From Agarivorans gilvus (GTDB lineage: Bacteria > Pseudomonadota > Gammaproteobacteria > Enterobacterales > Celerinatantimonadaceae): a DNA stretch of 64,000 bases. Below are positions 1-8,881 of this stretch, in pieces. A program made the position numbers and the translations under genes. Where the stretch lies: contig NZ_CP013021.1 in the NCBI RefSeq assembly GCF_001420915.1, positions 2,201,001 through 2,265,000 on the forward strand, written 5' to 3'. The notes under the pieces were generated by a model. It saw nothing but the letters and a program-made list of their open reading frames with translations. It did no database searches and was not told where the DNA came from. Every line of letters starts with the position of its first letter. Within the stretch, counting starts at the first letter, position 1.

Positions 1-257
1 AGCCACAAACCCAGCCAGGCTAGGCCTTGTATAAGGTAACGTATAGCCTTGCTATAAAGGTGTAAATTAAAGGCTTGTAAGGCTACACAGCCCGCCAATA
101 ACCATAACGGCTGCCAGACCCATTGGTTCACCAGCAGCTGATAGGCGGCCGCGATAAAACTGAAGCTTAAACCAAGCCAGCCTAAGCGGTAGCTCAACAC
201 ACTAAACACATCGATGCGGTCTAGATTTTCTTTATATTCAGGATTGGCCACCAGCAT
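1..257 (-). CDS. Integral membrane protein, partial (3' end beyond the window)
   Basis: The reading frame is open to the left edge, so only the first 85 residues are visible. It starts at an ATG (complement of 255-257) preceded by an AAGGAG ribosome binding site. A charged N-terminus (EYKENLDRID) leads into two closely spaced hydrophobic stretches rich in Leu, Trp and Ala, so this is an inner-membrane protein. The N-terminal style recalls DUF2301 membrane proteins, but this is a weak resemblance. No function can be assigned. It lies upstream of the DAHP synthase gene's terminator and is transcribed away from it. Confidence 0.6.
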   Translation of the reverse strand, partial: MLVANPEYKENLDRIDVFSVLSYRLGWLGLSFSFIAAAYQLLVNQWVWQPLWLLAGCVALQAFNLHLYSKAIRYLIQGLAWLGLW

Positions 258-391
258 GCTCCTTATGCACTAGCGACAACAAGATTAGCTGTATTAAAGC
301 GCTGGCCACAGAAAATAGCAATCGCTACTAGGCATTTTAGCGAAGCCTAACAAAGCCCAGAGAATAACAATATTAAGGCTAAGCAAGCTAC

Positions 392-416
392 AAAAAAGCC
401 ACCCGCAGGTGGCTTT
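392..416 (-). terminator. Rho-independent terminator of the DAHP synthase gene
   Basis: A 9-bp stem, AAAGCCACC paired with GGTGGCTTT, with a 4-nt loop, is followed on the minus strand by a run of T. It sits about 25 bp past the stop codon of the class II DAHP synthase gene. Confidence 0.85.
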
Positions 417-441
417 ATCAAACAGCTAGACCACTCGCTAA

Positions 442-1788
442 TTAGCGAGCAGCTTTAATGTGGTCGGCAATTAGGAAGGCCAACTCTAAAGCTTGGTCAG
501 CATTTAAGCGTGGATCACAGTAAGTGTGGTAACGCTGAGCTAAATCGTGCTCGGTAATTTGGAAAGCACCACCTACACATTCGGTCACGTTACGTCCGGT
601 CATCTCAAAGTGAACACCACCGGCATAGCTGCCTTCGGCTTTGTGGATTTGGAAGAACTGCTGTACTTCGCGTAATACGTCGTCAACCCTACGGGTTTTA
701 TAACCATTTGGCGCTTTAATGGTATTGCCATGCATTGGGTCACAGCTCCAAACAACATTCTTTCCTTCACGCTCAACCGCTTTAATTAAGGCAGGTAGGT
801 GATCAGCCACTTTATCAGCGCCCATACGCACGATCAGGTTTAAGCGACCGGCTTCGTTGTTCGGGTTAATAATGTCGATAATTTTTAGTAGCTCTTCAGG
901 ATCGGTAGTCGGGCCAGCTTTAAGGCCAATGGCATTTTCTACACCGCGCAAGAACTCAATATGAGCATGGTCGATTTGACGAGTACGGTCACCAATCCAC
1001 AACATATGTGCCGAACAGTCGTACCACTTACCGGTTAAGCTGTCACAACGAGTCAGTGCTTGCTCGTAAGGCAATAGTAGCGCTTCGTGGGAAGTGTACA
1101 GGTTGGTTTCACGCAATTGCGGTGCGGTTTCAGGGTTAATACCACAGGCATTCATGAAGGCTAAAGATTCTTCAATGCTACCGGCAATCGCTTCGTAACG
1201 CTCGCCTAGTGGGCTCTTCTTAATGAAGTCTAGATTCCATTTGTGCACCTGATTTAAGTCGGCCAAACCACCTTGGGCGAAGGCGCGAATTAAGTTAAGT
1301 GTTGAGGTAGATTGGTTATAAGCTGCCACCATGCGCTGCGGATCTGGCACCCGGCTTTGCTCATTAAAGTCGATGGCATTAATAATGTCGCCACGGTAAG
1401 AAGGCAAGCTAAGGCCGTCGATGGTTTCCATATCGTCGCTGCGTGGCTTAGCAAATTGACCCGCAATACGGCCAATTTTAACCACTGGCTTTTGCCCACC
1501 AAAGGTGAGCACCACAGCCATTTGCATCAAGGCTTTAAAGGTATCGCGAATATGACTAGTACGGAACTCGTCAAAACTCTCGGCGCAATCTCCCCCTTGC
1601 AATAAGAAAGCCTCACCCTTAGCCACTTTGGCTAAGTCGGCACGTAAAGCACGTGCTTCACCAGCAAAAACTAGCGGTGGCTGATCGGCCAAGTGGGCTT
1701 CAACTTCTTGTAGTTTTTGTTGATCAGGGTAAGTGGGTAATTGTTTTACTGGTTTGTCTCTCCAGCTTGAGGGGGTCCATTGCGTCAT
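442..1788 (-). CDS. 3-deoxy-7-phosphoheptulonate synthase, class II
   Basis: This 448-aa enzyme condenses phosphoenolpyruvate with erythrose 4-phosphate, the first step of the shikimate pathway to aromatic amino acids, in the cytoplasm. Class II (plant/Mycobacterium-like) features are clear: N-terminal MTQWTPSSWR, the LLQGGDCAESF segment, GRIAGQFAKPRS, IGDRTRQ, and CDPMHGN near the C-terminus. The open frame extends 18 codons further upstream (to 1842), but family alignment strongly favours the ATG at 1788, where MTQW begins. The ribosome binding site is weak. It is a single-gene unit with its own terminator at 392-416. No leader peptide or aromatic operator was recognised. Confidence 0.95.
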   Translation of the reverse strand: MTQWTPSSWRDKPVKQLPTYPDQQKLQEVEAHLADQPPLVFAGEARALRADLAKVAKGEAFLLQGGDCAESFDEFRTSHIRDTFKALMQMAVVLTFGGQKPVVKIGRIAGQFAKPRSDDMETIDGLSLPSYRGDIINAIDFNEQSRVPDPQRMVAAYNQSTSTLNLIRAFAQGGLADLNQVHKWNLDFIKKSPLGERYEAIAGSIEESLAFMNACGINPETAPQLRETNLYTSHEALLLPYEQALTRCDSLTGKWYDCSAHMLWIGDRTRQIDHAHIEFLRGVENAIGLKAGPTTDPEELLKIIDIINPNNEAGRLNLIVRMGADKVADHLPALIKAVEREGKNVVWSCDPMHGNTIKAPNGYKTRRVDDVLREVQQFFQIHKAEGSYAGGVHFEMTGRNVTECVGGAFQITEHDLAQRYHTYCDPRLNADQALELAFLIADHIKAAR

Positions 1789-2002
1789 GTTGCGTTCTCG
1801 AAACTCTAGTAAAAACCCCATAATAGGCATTCTAGAGCGCAAGAAAAGCGCTAATTTAAGTTTTTTTACTCACTATGAATTTTTATCTAATTATTAAGCT
1901 AAACCAGCTCAATTAACTGGTTCAGCAGAAGACCGTTAGTTGTTTATACTGAAGCCCCACCAAGGAATGGCGCTTAACAAGGTGATAACACGTCTAAGGA
2001 GG

Positions 2003-2599
2003 CTAGCGCTGTAACTTGTATTCTAGCGCTTGTTTCACACAGGGCCATTCAGCCTGAATAATTGAAAATACCACGGTATCGCGAAAACGCCCCTGCGCAT
2101 CAACGCAGTGATGGCGTAATACCCCATCCTGTTTTGCCCCAAGCCGAGCAATGGCCGCTCGCGAAGCATGATTATGCCAATGGGTGCGAAACTCAACCGC
2201 TATCGACTGTAAGCTCTCAAAGGCATAACTTAGCAATAACAGCTTAGTCTGAGTATTCACCGCAGTGCGCTGATAGGATTTAGCGTACCAAGTATGGCCA
2301 ATTTCTAAGCGCCGATTAAGCGGGTCGGCATTGCAATAGCGGGTACTACCAATGAGTTGACCACTGGGTTTGTGGATCACCGCAAAGGGTAAGGCCACAC
2401 CACGTTGCTGGTCATTTAAGGCGGTGTCTACGTACTGGTCAATAGCAGCGGCGTTCGGCACGCTGGTATACCACAGCTGGCTTAAATTACCGTCAGCTTC
2501 GGCGGCTAACAATGCTGACTTGTCGGCAATGCGCAGCGGGCGTAATAATACCTCCCCAGCTTGCAACTCAGTTTCAATTAAATACTGACCTTCGCTCAT
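2003..2599 (-). CDS. GNAT family N-acetyltransferase (RimJ/RimL type)
   Basis: A 198-aa cytoplasmic acetyltransferase of the Acetyltransf_3 group. It begins with a beta-strand region (GEVLLRPLRIAD) and contains the central block IGSTRYCNADPLNRRLEIGHTW, followed by the acetyl-CoA-binding region and the typical HWHNHASRAAIARLGAKQDG segment, in which an Asn and Ala/Arg pattern precedes the small-residue motif. Relatives acetylate ribosomal protein N-termini, antibiotics or small amines; the substrate here cannot be read from sequence. The start is supported by an AGGAGGC ribosome binding site. It is monocistronic, divergent from the small membrane protein gene at 2736. Confidence 0.9.
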   Translation of the reverse strand: MSEGQYLIETELQAGEVLLRPLRIADKSALLAAEADGNLSQLWYTSVPNAAAIDQYVDTALNDQQRGVALPFAVIHKPSGQLIGSTRYCNADPLNRRLEIGHTWYAKSYQRTAVNTQTKLLLLSYAFESLQSIAVEFRTHWHNHASRAAIARLGAKQDGVLRHHCVDAQGRFRDTVVFSIIQAEWPCVKQALEYKLQR

Positions 2600-2735
2600 G
2601 TGTGCCTCCTTGCTCTGCTCTAAGCTGTACTCAGGTTAATACGCAACAGCATGAATAGAAAGAAAAACTACCCGCAGAACATTTATCCGTAAGCTTAACT
2701 ACACTTAAGTCAGGTAAAAACAAGGAGGACAATAA

Positions 2736-2975
2736 ATGGGCATTATCATTTGGTTATTAATTGGCGCCGTAGCTGGTTGGTTAGCAGGCAATATTATGAA
2801 AGGTGGTGGCTTCGGTTTAGTGGGCAACATCATCGTTGGCATTGTAGGGGCGATTATTGGTGGCTTTGTATTTGGCCTGCTAGGTTTTAGCACCACCAGC
2901 ATGCTCGGCTCGCTCATTACTGCGGTAGTTGGCGCGGTAATTCTGCTCTACTTAGTGAGTGTGGTAAAAAAATAG
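2736..2975 (+). CDS. GlsB/YeaQ/YmgE family stress-response membrane protein
   Basis: A 79-aa, glycine-rich, almost entirely hydrophobic protein. It has the family pattern of three short transmembrane segments (MGIIIWLLIGAVAGWLAG, then LVGNIIVGIVGAIIGGFVFGLLG, then a C-terminal segment ending SVVKK). Members of the transglycosylase-associated/GlsB family are induced by general stress and sit in the inner membrane, but their biochemical role is unsettled. A strong AAGGAGGA ribosome binding site fixes the start. The gene ends at a bidirectional terminator shared with the convergent transporter operon. Confidence 0.93.
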   Translation: MGIIIWLLIGAVAGWLAGNIMKGGGFGLVGNIIVGIVGAIIGGFVFGLLGFSTTSMLGSLITAVVGAVILLYLVSVVKK

Positions 2976-2990
2976 CAGCAAAAAATTAAC

Positions 2991-3015
2991 AAAAAGCCAG
3001 CACGAAGCTGGCTTT
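2991..3015. terminator. Bidirectional rho-independent terminator
   Basis: Stem AAAGCCAGC / GCTGGCTTT with a short loop. It is flanked by a run of A on the left and T on the right, so it can end transcription of both the small membrane protein gene (plus) and the sugar transporter operon (minus). Confidence 0.85.
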
Positions 3016-3033
3016 GTTATTAGAGTTAGGTGT

Positions 3034-3864
3034 TTAACCTTTTACAGCACCTGCTGTTAAACCGTCGATCAACTTACGAGAGGTCATAACAAACAGTATC
3101 ATTAGCGGTACAACGGCAATCGCAGCACCAGCACAAATTGCTCCCCATGGTACCTGACCAGTACCTTGTAAGGCCCGTAGCGCTAGCGGTACGGTAAACA
3201 TCTTCATGTCGTTCATTACTACCAATGGACCCATGAAGTTGTTCCATTGACCAATGAAGGTAATCAAACCAAGCGTACCGAAGGCTGGAGTAATTAGTGG
3301 CACAACCACTCGCCAGTAAATCGCAAACTCGTTACAACCGTCCATACGTGCCGCTTCAATTAGCTCTTTTGGAATAGCACTAGCAATGAACTGACGCATC
3401 ATGAAGATACCCATCGCACCACAGGCCATTGGAATATATAGCGCACGTGGTTGGTTCATCCATTCCAATTGAGACATGATCAAAGCAGTTGGAATCATGC
3501 CTAAGAACGGTGGCAATAACATGGTGCCCATAATCAAGATGAACATAATGTTGCGGCCTTTAAACTCGAACATCGCAAAGGCATAACCGGCCAATGAACA
3601 GAAGAACAAGTTCAAGATGGTGGTCATTAGCGCCACATAGAAGCTCAAGCCGATGTTGTGCCAAAAATAAGGTAGAGCGTCTAACAGAATGCCCACGTTA
3701 TTGATGAACTCACTACCGAACCACACTGGGGGTGGCACCGATAGAATGTCAGAGTTGCTATGCGTAGCGAATACAAACATAAAGTAGAACGGCGCTAGCA
3801 TGATTATCGAACCCATGCCCACAATAAAATACGCGACGATATGGCTTTTAGTAATTTTATTCAT
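3034..3864 (-). CDS. Sugar ABC transporter permease, MalG type
   Basis: A 276-aa inner-membrane permease with six predicted membrane segments. The cytoplasmic EAA loop is visible as EAARMDGCNEFAIYWRVVVPLITP, the site where the ATPase docks. It belongs to the carbohydrate uptake family 1 (BPD_transp_1). It pairs with the upstream permease gene, from which it is separated by 9 bp, and is the last gene of the transporter operon. The ligand is probably xylo-oligosaccharide, inferred only from the adjacent GH52 xylosidase and XylR regulator. The operon terminator lies at 2991-3015. Confidence 0.93.
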   Translation of the reverse strand: MNKITKSHIVAYFIVGMGSIIMLAPFYFMFVFATHSNSDILSVPPPVWFGSEFINNVGILLDALPYFWHNIGLSFYVALMTTILNLFFCSLAGYAFAMFEFKGRNIMFILIMGTMLLPPFLGMIPTALIMSQLEWMNQPRALYIPMACGAMGIFMMRQFIASAIPKELIEAARMDGCNEFAIYWRVVVPLITPAFGTLGLITFIGQWNNFMGPLVVMNDMKMFTVPLALRALQGTGQVPWGAICAGAAIAVVPLMILFVMTSRKLIDGLTAGAVKG

Positions 3865-3873
3865 AATTTGGTC

Positions 3874-4866
3874 CTACTTCTTCTCACCAAGTAATTTATT
3901 GTTACCCCAGGTGAGGAAGGCAATCAAAGCAAACAGAATCCAAGAAATAGCTGATGCAGTACCAAAGTCACCTTCAACAAAGGCCGTAATATACATGTGC
4001 ATGGCCGCAGTTTTACCCGCTTGTTCAATACCACCAGTACCACCGGTAATAATGAAGGGTTCTTCAAACAACTGCAGGTTACCAATAATGGTTAGAGTGA
4101 CCGCAAAGAACATCATCGGTTTAAGCATTGGTACGGTAATGTACCAGAATTGTTGCCAACGTTTTGCACCATCAACGGTAGCGGCTTCATACAAATCTTT
4201 TGGAATGGTCTGCATCGCTGAAAGATACAATACCGTGTTCCAACCCACGTAACGCCAGAATACAACGAAGGCAATCATCGTTTTAGTGTATTCAGGTCTA
4301 TTCCAGTCAACGTTAGCGGTTGGGAATAACCATGCTAGTGGTTGAATATCGCCAACAGACCAGTTACCCGCAGCAGTAAACAGCATGTTAATCACACCGA
4401 AATCACGCGAGAACAAAGTGGTAAATACTAGCGAAATCGCCACTGAAGAAGTAATAAACGGTAGGAAGTACATGCCTACAACGGTATTACGACTGCGCTT
4501 AAAGCTAGTATGTAAGAAATAAGCCAAGGGAATTGCAACAGCGTGTTGCGGAATACCCGCGGCTAATGCGATCCAAATGGTATTAAATACCGACTTTTGG
4601 AACCAATCATCGGTTAGAGTAAAGGTGAAGTTCTCGATCCCTACCCATTCCATGGCACCTAGGCCTGAAGCTGGTTCCCAATAGTGAAACGACAAAAACA
4701 ATGAAAACAGTAAGGGAAACAACCCAAACACAGAAAAAATAATAAAGAACGGACTGACAAACAAGTAAGGAGCCCACTTATAGCCACTAGCGTTTAGTCG
4801 CTGCTTTAGGGTCCGCTTTCTTATTTTAGCTACTGGTGGTCTTACGGCAGACTCTACAGAAGACAT
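3874..4866 (-). CDS. Sugar ABC transporter permease, MalF type
   Basis: A 330-aa permease. It has a basic N-terminal cytoplasmic tail, about six membrane segments and the EAA loop EAATVDGAKRWQQFWYITVPMLKP. Such UgpA/MalF-type subunits form a heterodimer with the MalG-type protein encoded next. The translation order binding protein, MalF-type, MalG-type is the standard one. The gene starts 53 bp after the binding protein gene ends. Nothing in the sequence is truncated or unusual. Confidence 0.93.
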   Translation of the reverse strand: MSSVESAVRPPVAKIRKRTLKQRLNASGYKWAPYLFVSPFFIIFSVFGLFPLLFSLFLSFHYWEPASGLGAMEWVGIENFTFTLTDDWFQKSVFNTIWIALAAGIPQHAVAIPLAYFLHTSFKRSRNTVVGMYFLPFITSSVAISLVFTTLFSRDFGVINMLFTAAGNWSVGDIQPLAWLFPTANVDWNRPEYTKTMIAFVVFWRYVGWNTVLYLSAMQTIPKDLYEAATVDGAKRWQQFWYITVPMLKPMMFFAVTLTIIGNLQLFEEPFIITGGTGGIEQAGKTAAMHMYITAFVEGDFGTASAISWILFALIAFLTWGNNKLLGEKK

Positions 4867-4919
4867 CTTTAACTCCCGACAAAAAATAGAGAGGGAGACG
4901 AGCTCCCTCGGTGTTAATG

Positions 4920-6179
4920 TTAACGTCTAGCGCGACGTTTGATTTGTTTCGCAGCGTTAGCTAACTCGGCATCGATGTCAGCATCACGCTCTAATACAGC
5001 TTCTAAAGCATCGTTTACGATTTGCTCAGCCACTGGATCATGCTTGTGAACATCCATTGCTGGAATTTTAGCCGCAGCTTCTTTCCATTGAACGCGAGCG
5101 ACTTGGCCACCTAAGTACTCAATAGGTTGATTAATGAAATCATCTTCTTGAGCTTCAAGTAACGCAGGGAACGCGTCTAAGTCACGGAATGCAGCAATTT
5201 GCATTTCTTTGTTCATAGTCATGAACTTAATGAATTCCCAAGCTTCCGCTTTGTGCTCAGCTTTCTTAGGAATAGCGTAGAATGAACCGCCCCAGCTGGC
5301 AAATGAACCTTCAGGTAGGTGAGATGAACGCCATAGGCCTTTACTTTCTGGAGCAATCCAGCCAGCTAAGTGACCACCTAACCAAGCACCCATCATTTGT
5401 GAAGCGATGGTGCCGCGACGTAGACCTTCGGTCCACTCTGAGCTCCAAGCACCAACTTGAGCGTCGATACCAGCTTCACGAACCGCTTTAGCTAAGCGGA
5501 AAGCTTCTTTAAAGCGTGGGCTTTCAACAGAGATATTATTTTCAGAATCGAAGTAGATACCTTCACCATCTTTTAGGCCACTACGAATCACGATATCTTT
5601 AATATCTACGGCACTGGCTACTAAGTAAGAACCAGTGGCTTCTTTAATTTTCTTACCAGCGGCAATGTAAGAGTCCCAATCTTTGGTTAGGTCTTCTTTA
5701 GTTACGCCAGCTTTTTCTAAAATATCTTTACGGTAGAACAAAGCACCAGGACCGATGTCAGCAGGCATCGCTGCTAAAGTACCAGTACCGCCAGTCGCTA
5801 AAGGAATGGTGAACTTAGAAAACAAATCTTCATACTGTCCAGCGTTATAAGGGGCAGCACGCAAGTCTTCTAAACCGCCAGATGCGGCAAAACGACCGAT
5901 GTAACCGTATTCCACACCCATTACATCCGGCAAGTTACCACCGGTTGCTAGAGCAGTGGTCATCGCATTATGGTGATCACCATAGGCTAAACTTACCAAC
6001 TTAATTTCCACTTCTGGATGTAACTTTTTGTAGAGTGGAATGGCTGAGACAACGGCTTGGTCAAAGCTAGGAAACGAAGCCACGGTAATAGTGGTCTTAG
6101 CCCAAGCAGAGGTAGCAGACAAAGCTAGGCTTGCGCCCAAAGCTAACGCGACTGTTCCAAGTTTCTTTTTATTAAACAT
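4920..6179 (-). CDS. Extracellular solute-binding protein, family 1 (sugar)
   Basis: A 419-aa periplasmic binding protein. A Sec signal peptide covers about residues 1-28, with probable cleavage after SAWA; the mature chain begins KTTITVASFPSFDQAVV. The fold and composition match family 1 sugar-binding proteins (MalE/UgpB-like): an LPDVMGVEYGYIGR segment and a C-terminal EAWEFIKFMTMNKEMQ block. It captures the oligosaccharide and delivers it to the two permeases. The C-terminus ends in a very basic tail, KQIKRRARR, which is unusual for a periplasmic protein. The xylo-oligosaccharide ligand is inferred from context. Confidence 0.92.
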   Translation of the reverse strand: MFNKKKLGTVALALGASLALSATSAWAKTTITVASFPSFDQAVVSAIPLYKKLHPEVEIKLVSLAYGDHHNAMTTALATGGNLPDVMGVEYGYIGRFAASGGLEDLRAAPYNAGQYEDLFSKFTIPLATGGTGTLAAMPADIGPGALFYRKDILEKAGVTKEDLTKDWDSYIAAGKKIKEATGSYLVASAVDIKDIVIRSGLKDGEGIYFDSENNISVESPRFKEAFRLAKAVREAGIDAQVGAWSSEWTEGLRRGTIASQMMGAWLGGHLAGWIAPESKGLWRSSHLPEGSFASWGGSFYAIPKKAEHKAEAWEFIKFMTMNKEMQIAAFRDLDAFPALLEAQEDDFINQPIEYLGGQVARVQWKEAAAKIPAMDVHKHDPVAEQIVNDALEAVLERDADIDAELANAAKQIKRRARR

Positions 6180-6263
6180 CCTATTCTCCTAAGTACATGA
6201 ATTTTATTATTATTCAGTATCGCAACTGGCTAGTGCGCCAACGCAGTAAAGCGTAGGGAGTAA

Positions 6264-7367
6264 CTAGTTCATTTGTGGCATGATTGCCTTTCCGGTTTCA
6301 TTATCAAACAAGTGGATCCGCGAAATATCGAAGAACAACTCCACTTTATCGCCCATATCAGCGTTTACATCGTCAGAAATAGCCACTTCAGCAATAAAAC
6401 GAGCACCGTCTAGCTCACACTGAATGTGGTAGGTAGCGCCTAAAAGCTCGACGCCGATAACATCGGCTTTCACACTACCAATAGTTGCTGAGTCAATAGA
6501 ACGCTGATGGAGATACAGGTCACTTGGTCGAATACCGAGAGTACAATCTTGATCAACCGCAGCGTAGCTTGCCGTTAATGCTATCTCTTGGTCAGAAAAT
6601 ACCAAGCTCGAATGATTAGCCGCTTTTTTCAAAGTAGCGGGAATCATATTCATTTCAGGTGCACCAATGAAAGAAGCCACAAACTTATTAGCTGGCTCTT
6701 CAAAGATTTCTTTTGGTGTACCTACTTGTTCAATGTAACCATCTTTAAGAATCACAATGCGGTCAGCAAGCGTCATCGCTTCTACTTGGTCGTGGGTTAC
6801 ATATAGAGTAGTCGTGCCAAGCTTATCGTGCAGGCTCTTAATTTCTGCGCGCATAGAACCACGCAGCTTAGCATCTAGGTTAGATAAAGGTTCATCAAAC
6901 AAGAACACTTCTGGAGTACGCACCATCGCACGGCCCATTGCCACACGTTGACGCTGACCACCAGAAAGCTCTTTTGGTTTACGTTGTAGTAATGGGGTTA
7001 GCTCTAACATTTCTGCTGCGTATTTCACACGCTTAGCAATCTCGTCCTTAGGCACGCCTGTCATTTTTAAGCCAAAGGCAATATTTTGCTCAACACTCAT
7101 GTGTGGATATAGCGCGTAGCTTTGAAATACCATAGCAATGTTTCGCTCCATTGGGTGCAAATCATTGACTAGTTCATCGGCAATAAAGATTTCACCATCT
7201 GAAATATCTTCCAAGCCGGCTAACATTCTTAAAGTGGTAGACTTGCCACAGCCCGAAGGGCCTAATAGCACCACAAATTCGCCATCATTAATATGTAGGT
7301 CAAAACTTTTCACCACTTCGGTTTTACCGAAGCGTTTTTTCAGATTATTAAAAGTAACTGCTGCCAT
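6264..7367 (-). CDS. Sugar ABC transporter ATP-binding protein, MalK/UgpC type
   Basis: A 367-aa ATPase energising the transporter. It has Walker A GPSGCGKST, signature LSGGQRQRVAMGRA, Walker B VFLFDEPLSNLDA and the switch histidine in YVTHDQVEAMTLADR. The C-terminal third is the TOBE/OB-type regulatory domain found in MalK and MsmK proteins. It is the promoter-proximal gene of the transporter operon. The 305 bp upstream hold two copies of the TGTAAGCGCT operator-like motif. Some MalK-type ATPases serve several transporters, so sharing is possible. Confidence 0.94.
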   Translation of the reverse strand: MAAVTFNNLKKRFGKTEVVKSFDLHINDGEFVVLLGPSGCGKSTTLRMLAGLEDISDGEIFIADELVNDLHPMERNIAMVFQSYALYPHMSVEQNIAFGLKMTGVPKDEIAKRVKYAAEMLELTPLLQRKPKELSGGQRQRVAMGRAMVRTPEVFLFDEPLSNLDAKLRGSMRAEIKSLHDKLGTTTLYVTHDQVEAMTLADRIVILKDGYIEQVGTPKEIFEEPANKFVASFIGAPEMNMIPATLKKAANHSSLVFSDQEIALTASYAAVDQDCTLGIRPSDLYLHQRSIDSATIGSVKADVIGVELLGATYHIQCELDGARFIAEVAISDDVNADMGDKVELFFDISRIHLFDNETGKAIMPQMN

Positions 7368-7439
7368 GATGTTTCATTTCCAAAGTTTAAAGTGGAGAGG
7401 CCCTAGCCGAGTGAACAGAAGACTCTATTAAACAACTCG

Positions 7440-7452
7440 TGTAAGCGCTTTC
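7440..7452. promoter_or_regulatory. Operator-like site TGTAAGCGCTTTC upstream of the transporter operon
   Basis: The site is centred on the palindrome AAGCGCTT, typical of LacI-family operators. It lies about 73 bp before the ATPase start codon. The same core recurs at 7577-7586, 11072-11085 and 14022-14031, each in front of a gene that fits sugar use. Which protein binds it is unknown; no LacI-family gene is present in the window. Confidence 0.6.
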
Positions 7453-7576
7453 TTGATTGCACTTTAGCTAAGCCTGAAAAGGTATTCAAATGAATAAAGG
7501 TTAAGATTTGAGGCCTGTCATAAAAAAAACGGATATCATGACAATTCACAATTATTAAACAATAAAACATAAATTG

Positions 7577-7586
7577 AGCGCTTACA
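7577..7586. promoter_or_regulatory. Second operator-like site AGCGCTTACA in the transporter promoter
   Basis: This is the reverse orientation of the TGTAAGCGCT core, 125 bp upstream of the site at 7440. Two spaced sites in one promoter region would allow looping or graded repression. The rest of the 305-bp gap between the regulator gene and the ATPase gene (7368-7672) shows no gene. Confidence 0.5.
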
Positions 7587-7672
7587 TAGCGCCTATTTGG
7601 CACAAATCCAACTAGCGGACTTTGCCTACTTTCCCCTATCACAACCTATGTTTCAGAATAAAAAACTAAGAG

Positions 7673-8791
7673 TTAATACAACTCCTCAAATTTTTCTCTG
7701 TATTGTCGTGGAGTCATTGCCATTTCACGCCTAAATAGATGATACAGGTAGTGCTGATTTGAGAAGCCAGCCGCTTCGGCAATACTACTCACGGGCACTT
7801 GAGTGAGCCTTAATTGTTGTTTCACAAACTCCATTCGCAGCTGATGTAACTGCTGATGCACGGTTTTCCCAAGAATTTCTTTGAAACGAGTTTCAAGAGT
7901 TTTGCGAGATACCGCACAATAGTCCACAACCTGTTCAACTTTTATCCGCCGATGGAAATGATTATTTAGAAACCACAGAGCCTTAGTGATTAACGGGTCA
8001 CAGAGTGTTGAACCACCTAAGGAATCACCTTTAACCAACTGTTTTGCTTTAACTAATACTTCCTTATCCAGTACCGATTGATGCTGGAGTTGAGCCAGTA
8101 ACAAAGCTAAAGCTTGTTCCGCCATGGCCGCGATAGGCAGCTCTACCGAACATAAGGTAATCTTCGATAAAGCGCTTTCAGTAGGATCTGCATCCACCCC
8201 AATTAATGAATAATCTTGAGGGATTCTCAAATCTTGTTCACAACAAAGATTGCTAAACTGGCGCGCTTGGGTATCGGAAGCCGCTACCACACCAATCGGA
8301 GTAACCGAAGCGCTAAGGTGTTGCGGATCCAGCACGACCTCTTCTAGCTGGTAGCGACGCAGTAGTTGCTCGAAAGCCCGCCGCCGCTCCTGCAACCAAG
8401 CGGAAGAGCTGTCGGCAAAGCCGCTGTAAAAAGCCAACTTGCGGATCCCTTGAGCTAAAAATGCTTGCACCATCAGCTCTACTACACTGTTGTTGTCAAG
8501 GCATACACGACTTAAGCCATCGTTAGCAGACAATGCCAAGCGGGCACCAGAGAGAGCCACCAAAGGAAGCGTTAACTGGCGACAAAACTCTGCAATACTA
8601 GGCTTAGCAAAATCACCAATAACCCCGGCAAAACGCTGCACTTCACAACAGCGTGCTTCGGCGAGTTCCATGACTTCGCAAGAATGAAAAAACGGCTTAG
8701 ACGCAGCCGCGAGAGTGATGCTTTCTAGCATCTTTCGATCGTAGGGGTGTTTTACATCCAATAACAGCAGAATGGGTTTATGCTTCTGCAC
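7673..8791 (-). CDS. XylR-type transcriptional regulator (sugar-binding domain plus AraC HTH)
   Basis: A protein of about 372 aa. The first 260 residues resemble the periplasmic-binding/LacI-type sugar-sensing domain of E. coli XylR (segments such as LIGVDADPTESALSKIT and SVELPIAAMAEQAL). The last 105 residues form an AraC helix-turn-helix domain (VEQVVDYCAVSRKTLETRFKEILG, then AGFSNQHYLYHLFRREMAMTPRQYREKF). The open frame begins at 8821, but the GTG at 8791 has an AAAGGAT ribosome binding site and is preferred. It lies between the xylosidase gene and the transporter operon, all on the same strand, so it probably activates them in response to xylose or xylobiose. Confidence 0.88.
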   Translation of the reverse strand: MQKHKPILLLLDVKHPYDRKMLESITLAAASKPFFHSCEVMELAEARCCEVQRFAGVIGDFAKPSIAEFCRQLTLPLVALSGARLALSANDGLSRVCLDNNSVVELMVQAFLAQGIRKLAFYSGFADSSSAWLQERRRAFEQLLRRYQLEEVVLDPQHLSASVTPIGVVAASDTQARQFSNLCCEQDLRIPQDYSLIGVDADPTESALSKITLCSVELPIAAMAEQALALLLAQLQHQSVLDKEVLVKAKQLVKGDSLGGSTLCDPLITKALWFLNNHFHRRIKVEQVVDYCAVSRKTLETRFKEILGKTVHQQLHQLRMEFVKQQLRLTQVPVSSIAEAAGFSNQHYLYHLFRREMAMTPRQYREKFEELY

Positions 8792-8881
8792 GTTAATATC
8801 CTTTTTGATAGGCCTAAACACTCACAAGAGAGCAGGCAACTTGGCCTGAGTTGCTCAGGCCAAGTAAGTTTTGGCTAATCG

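Noticed and set aside
1290..1605. Overlapping open frames on both strands inside the DAHP synthase gene
   Set aside because: They are shadows of a strongly conserved coding sequence and have no ribosome binding sites.
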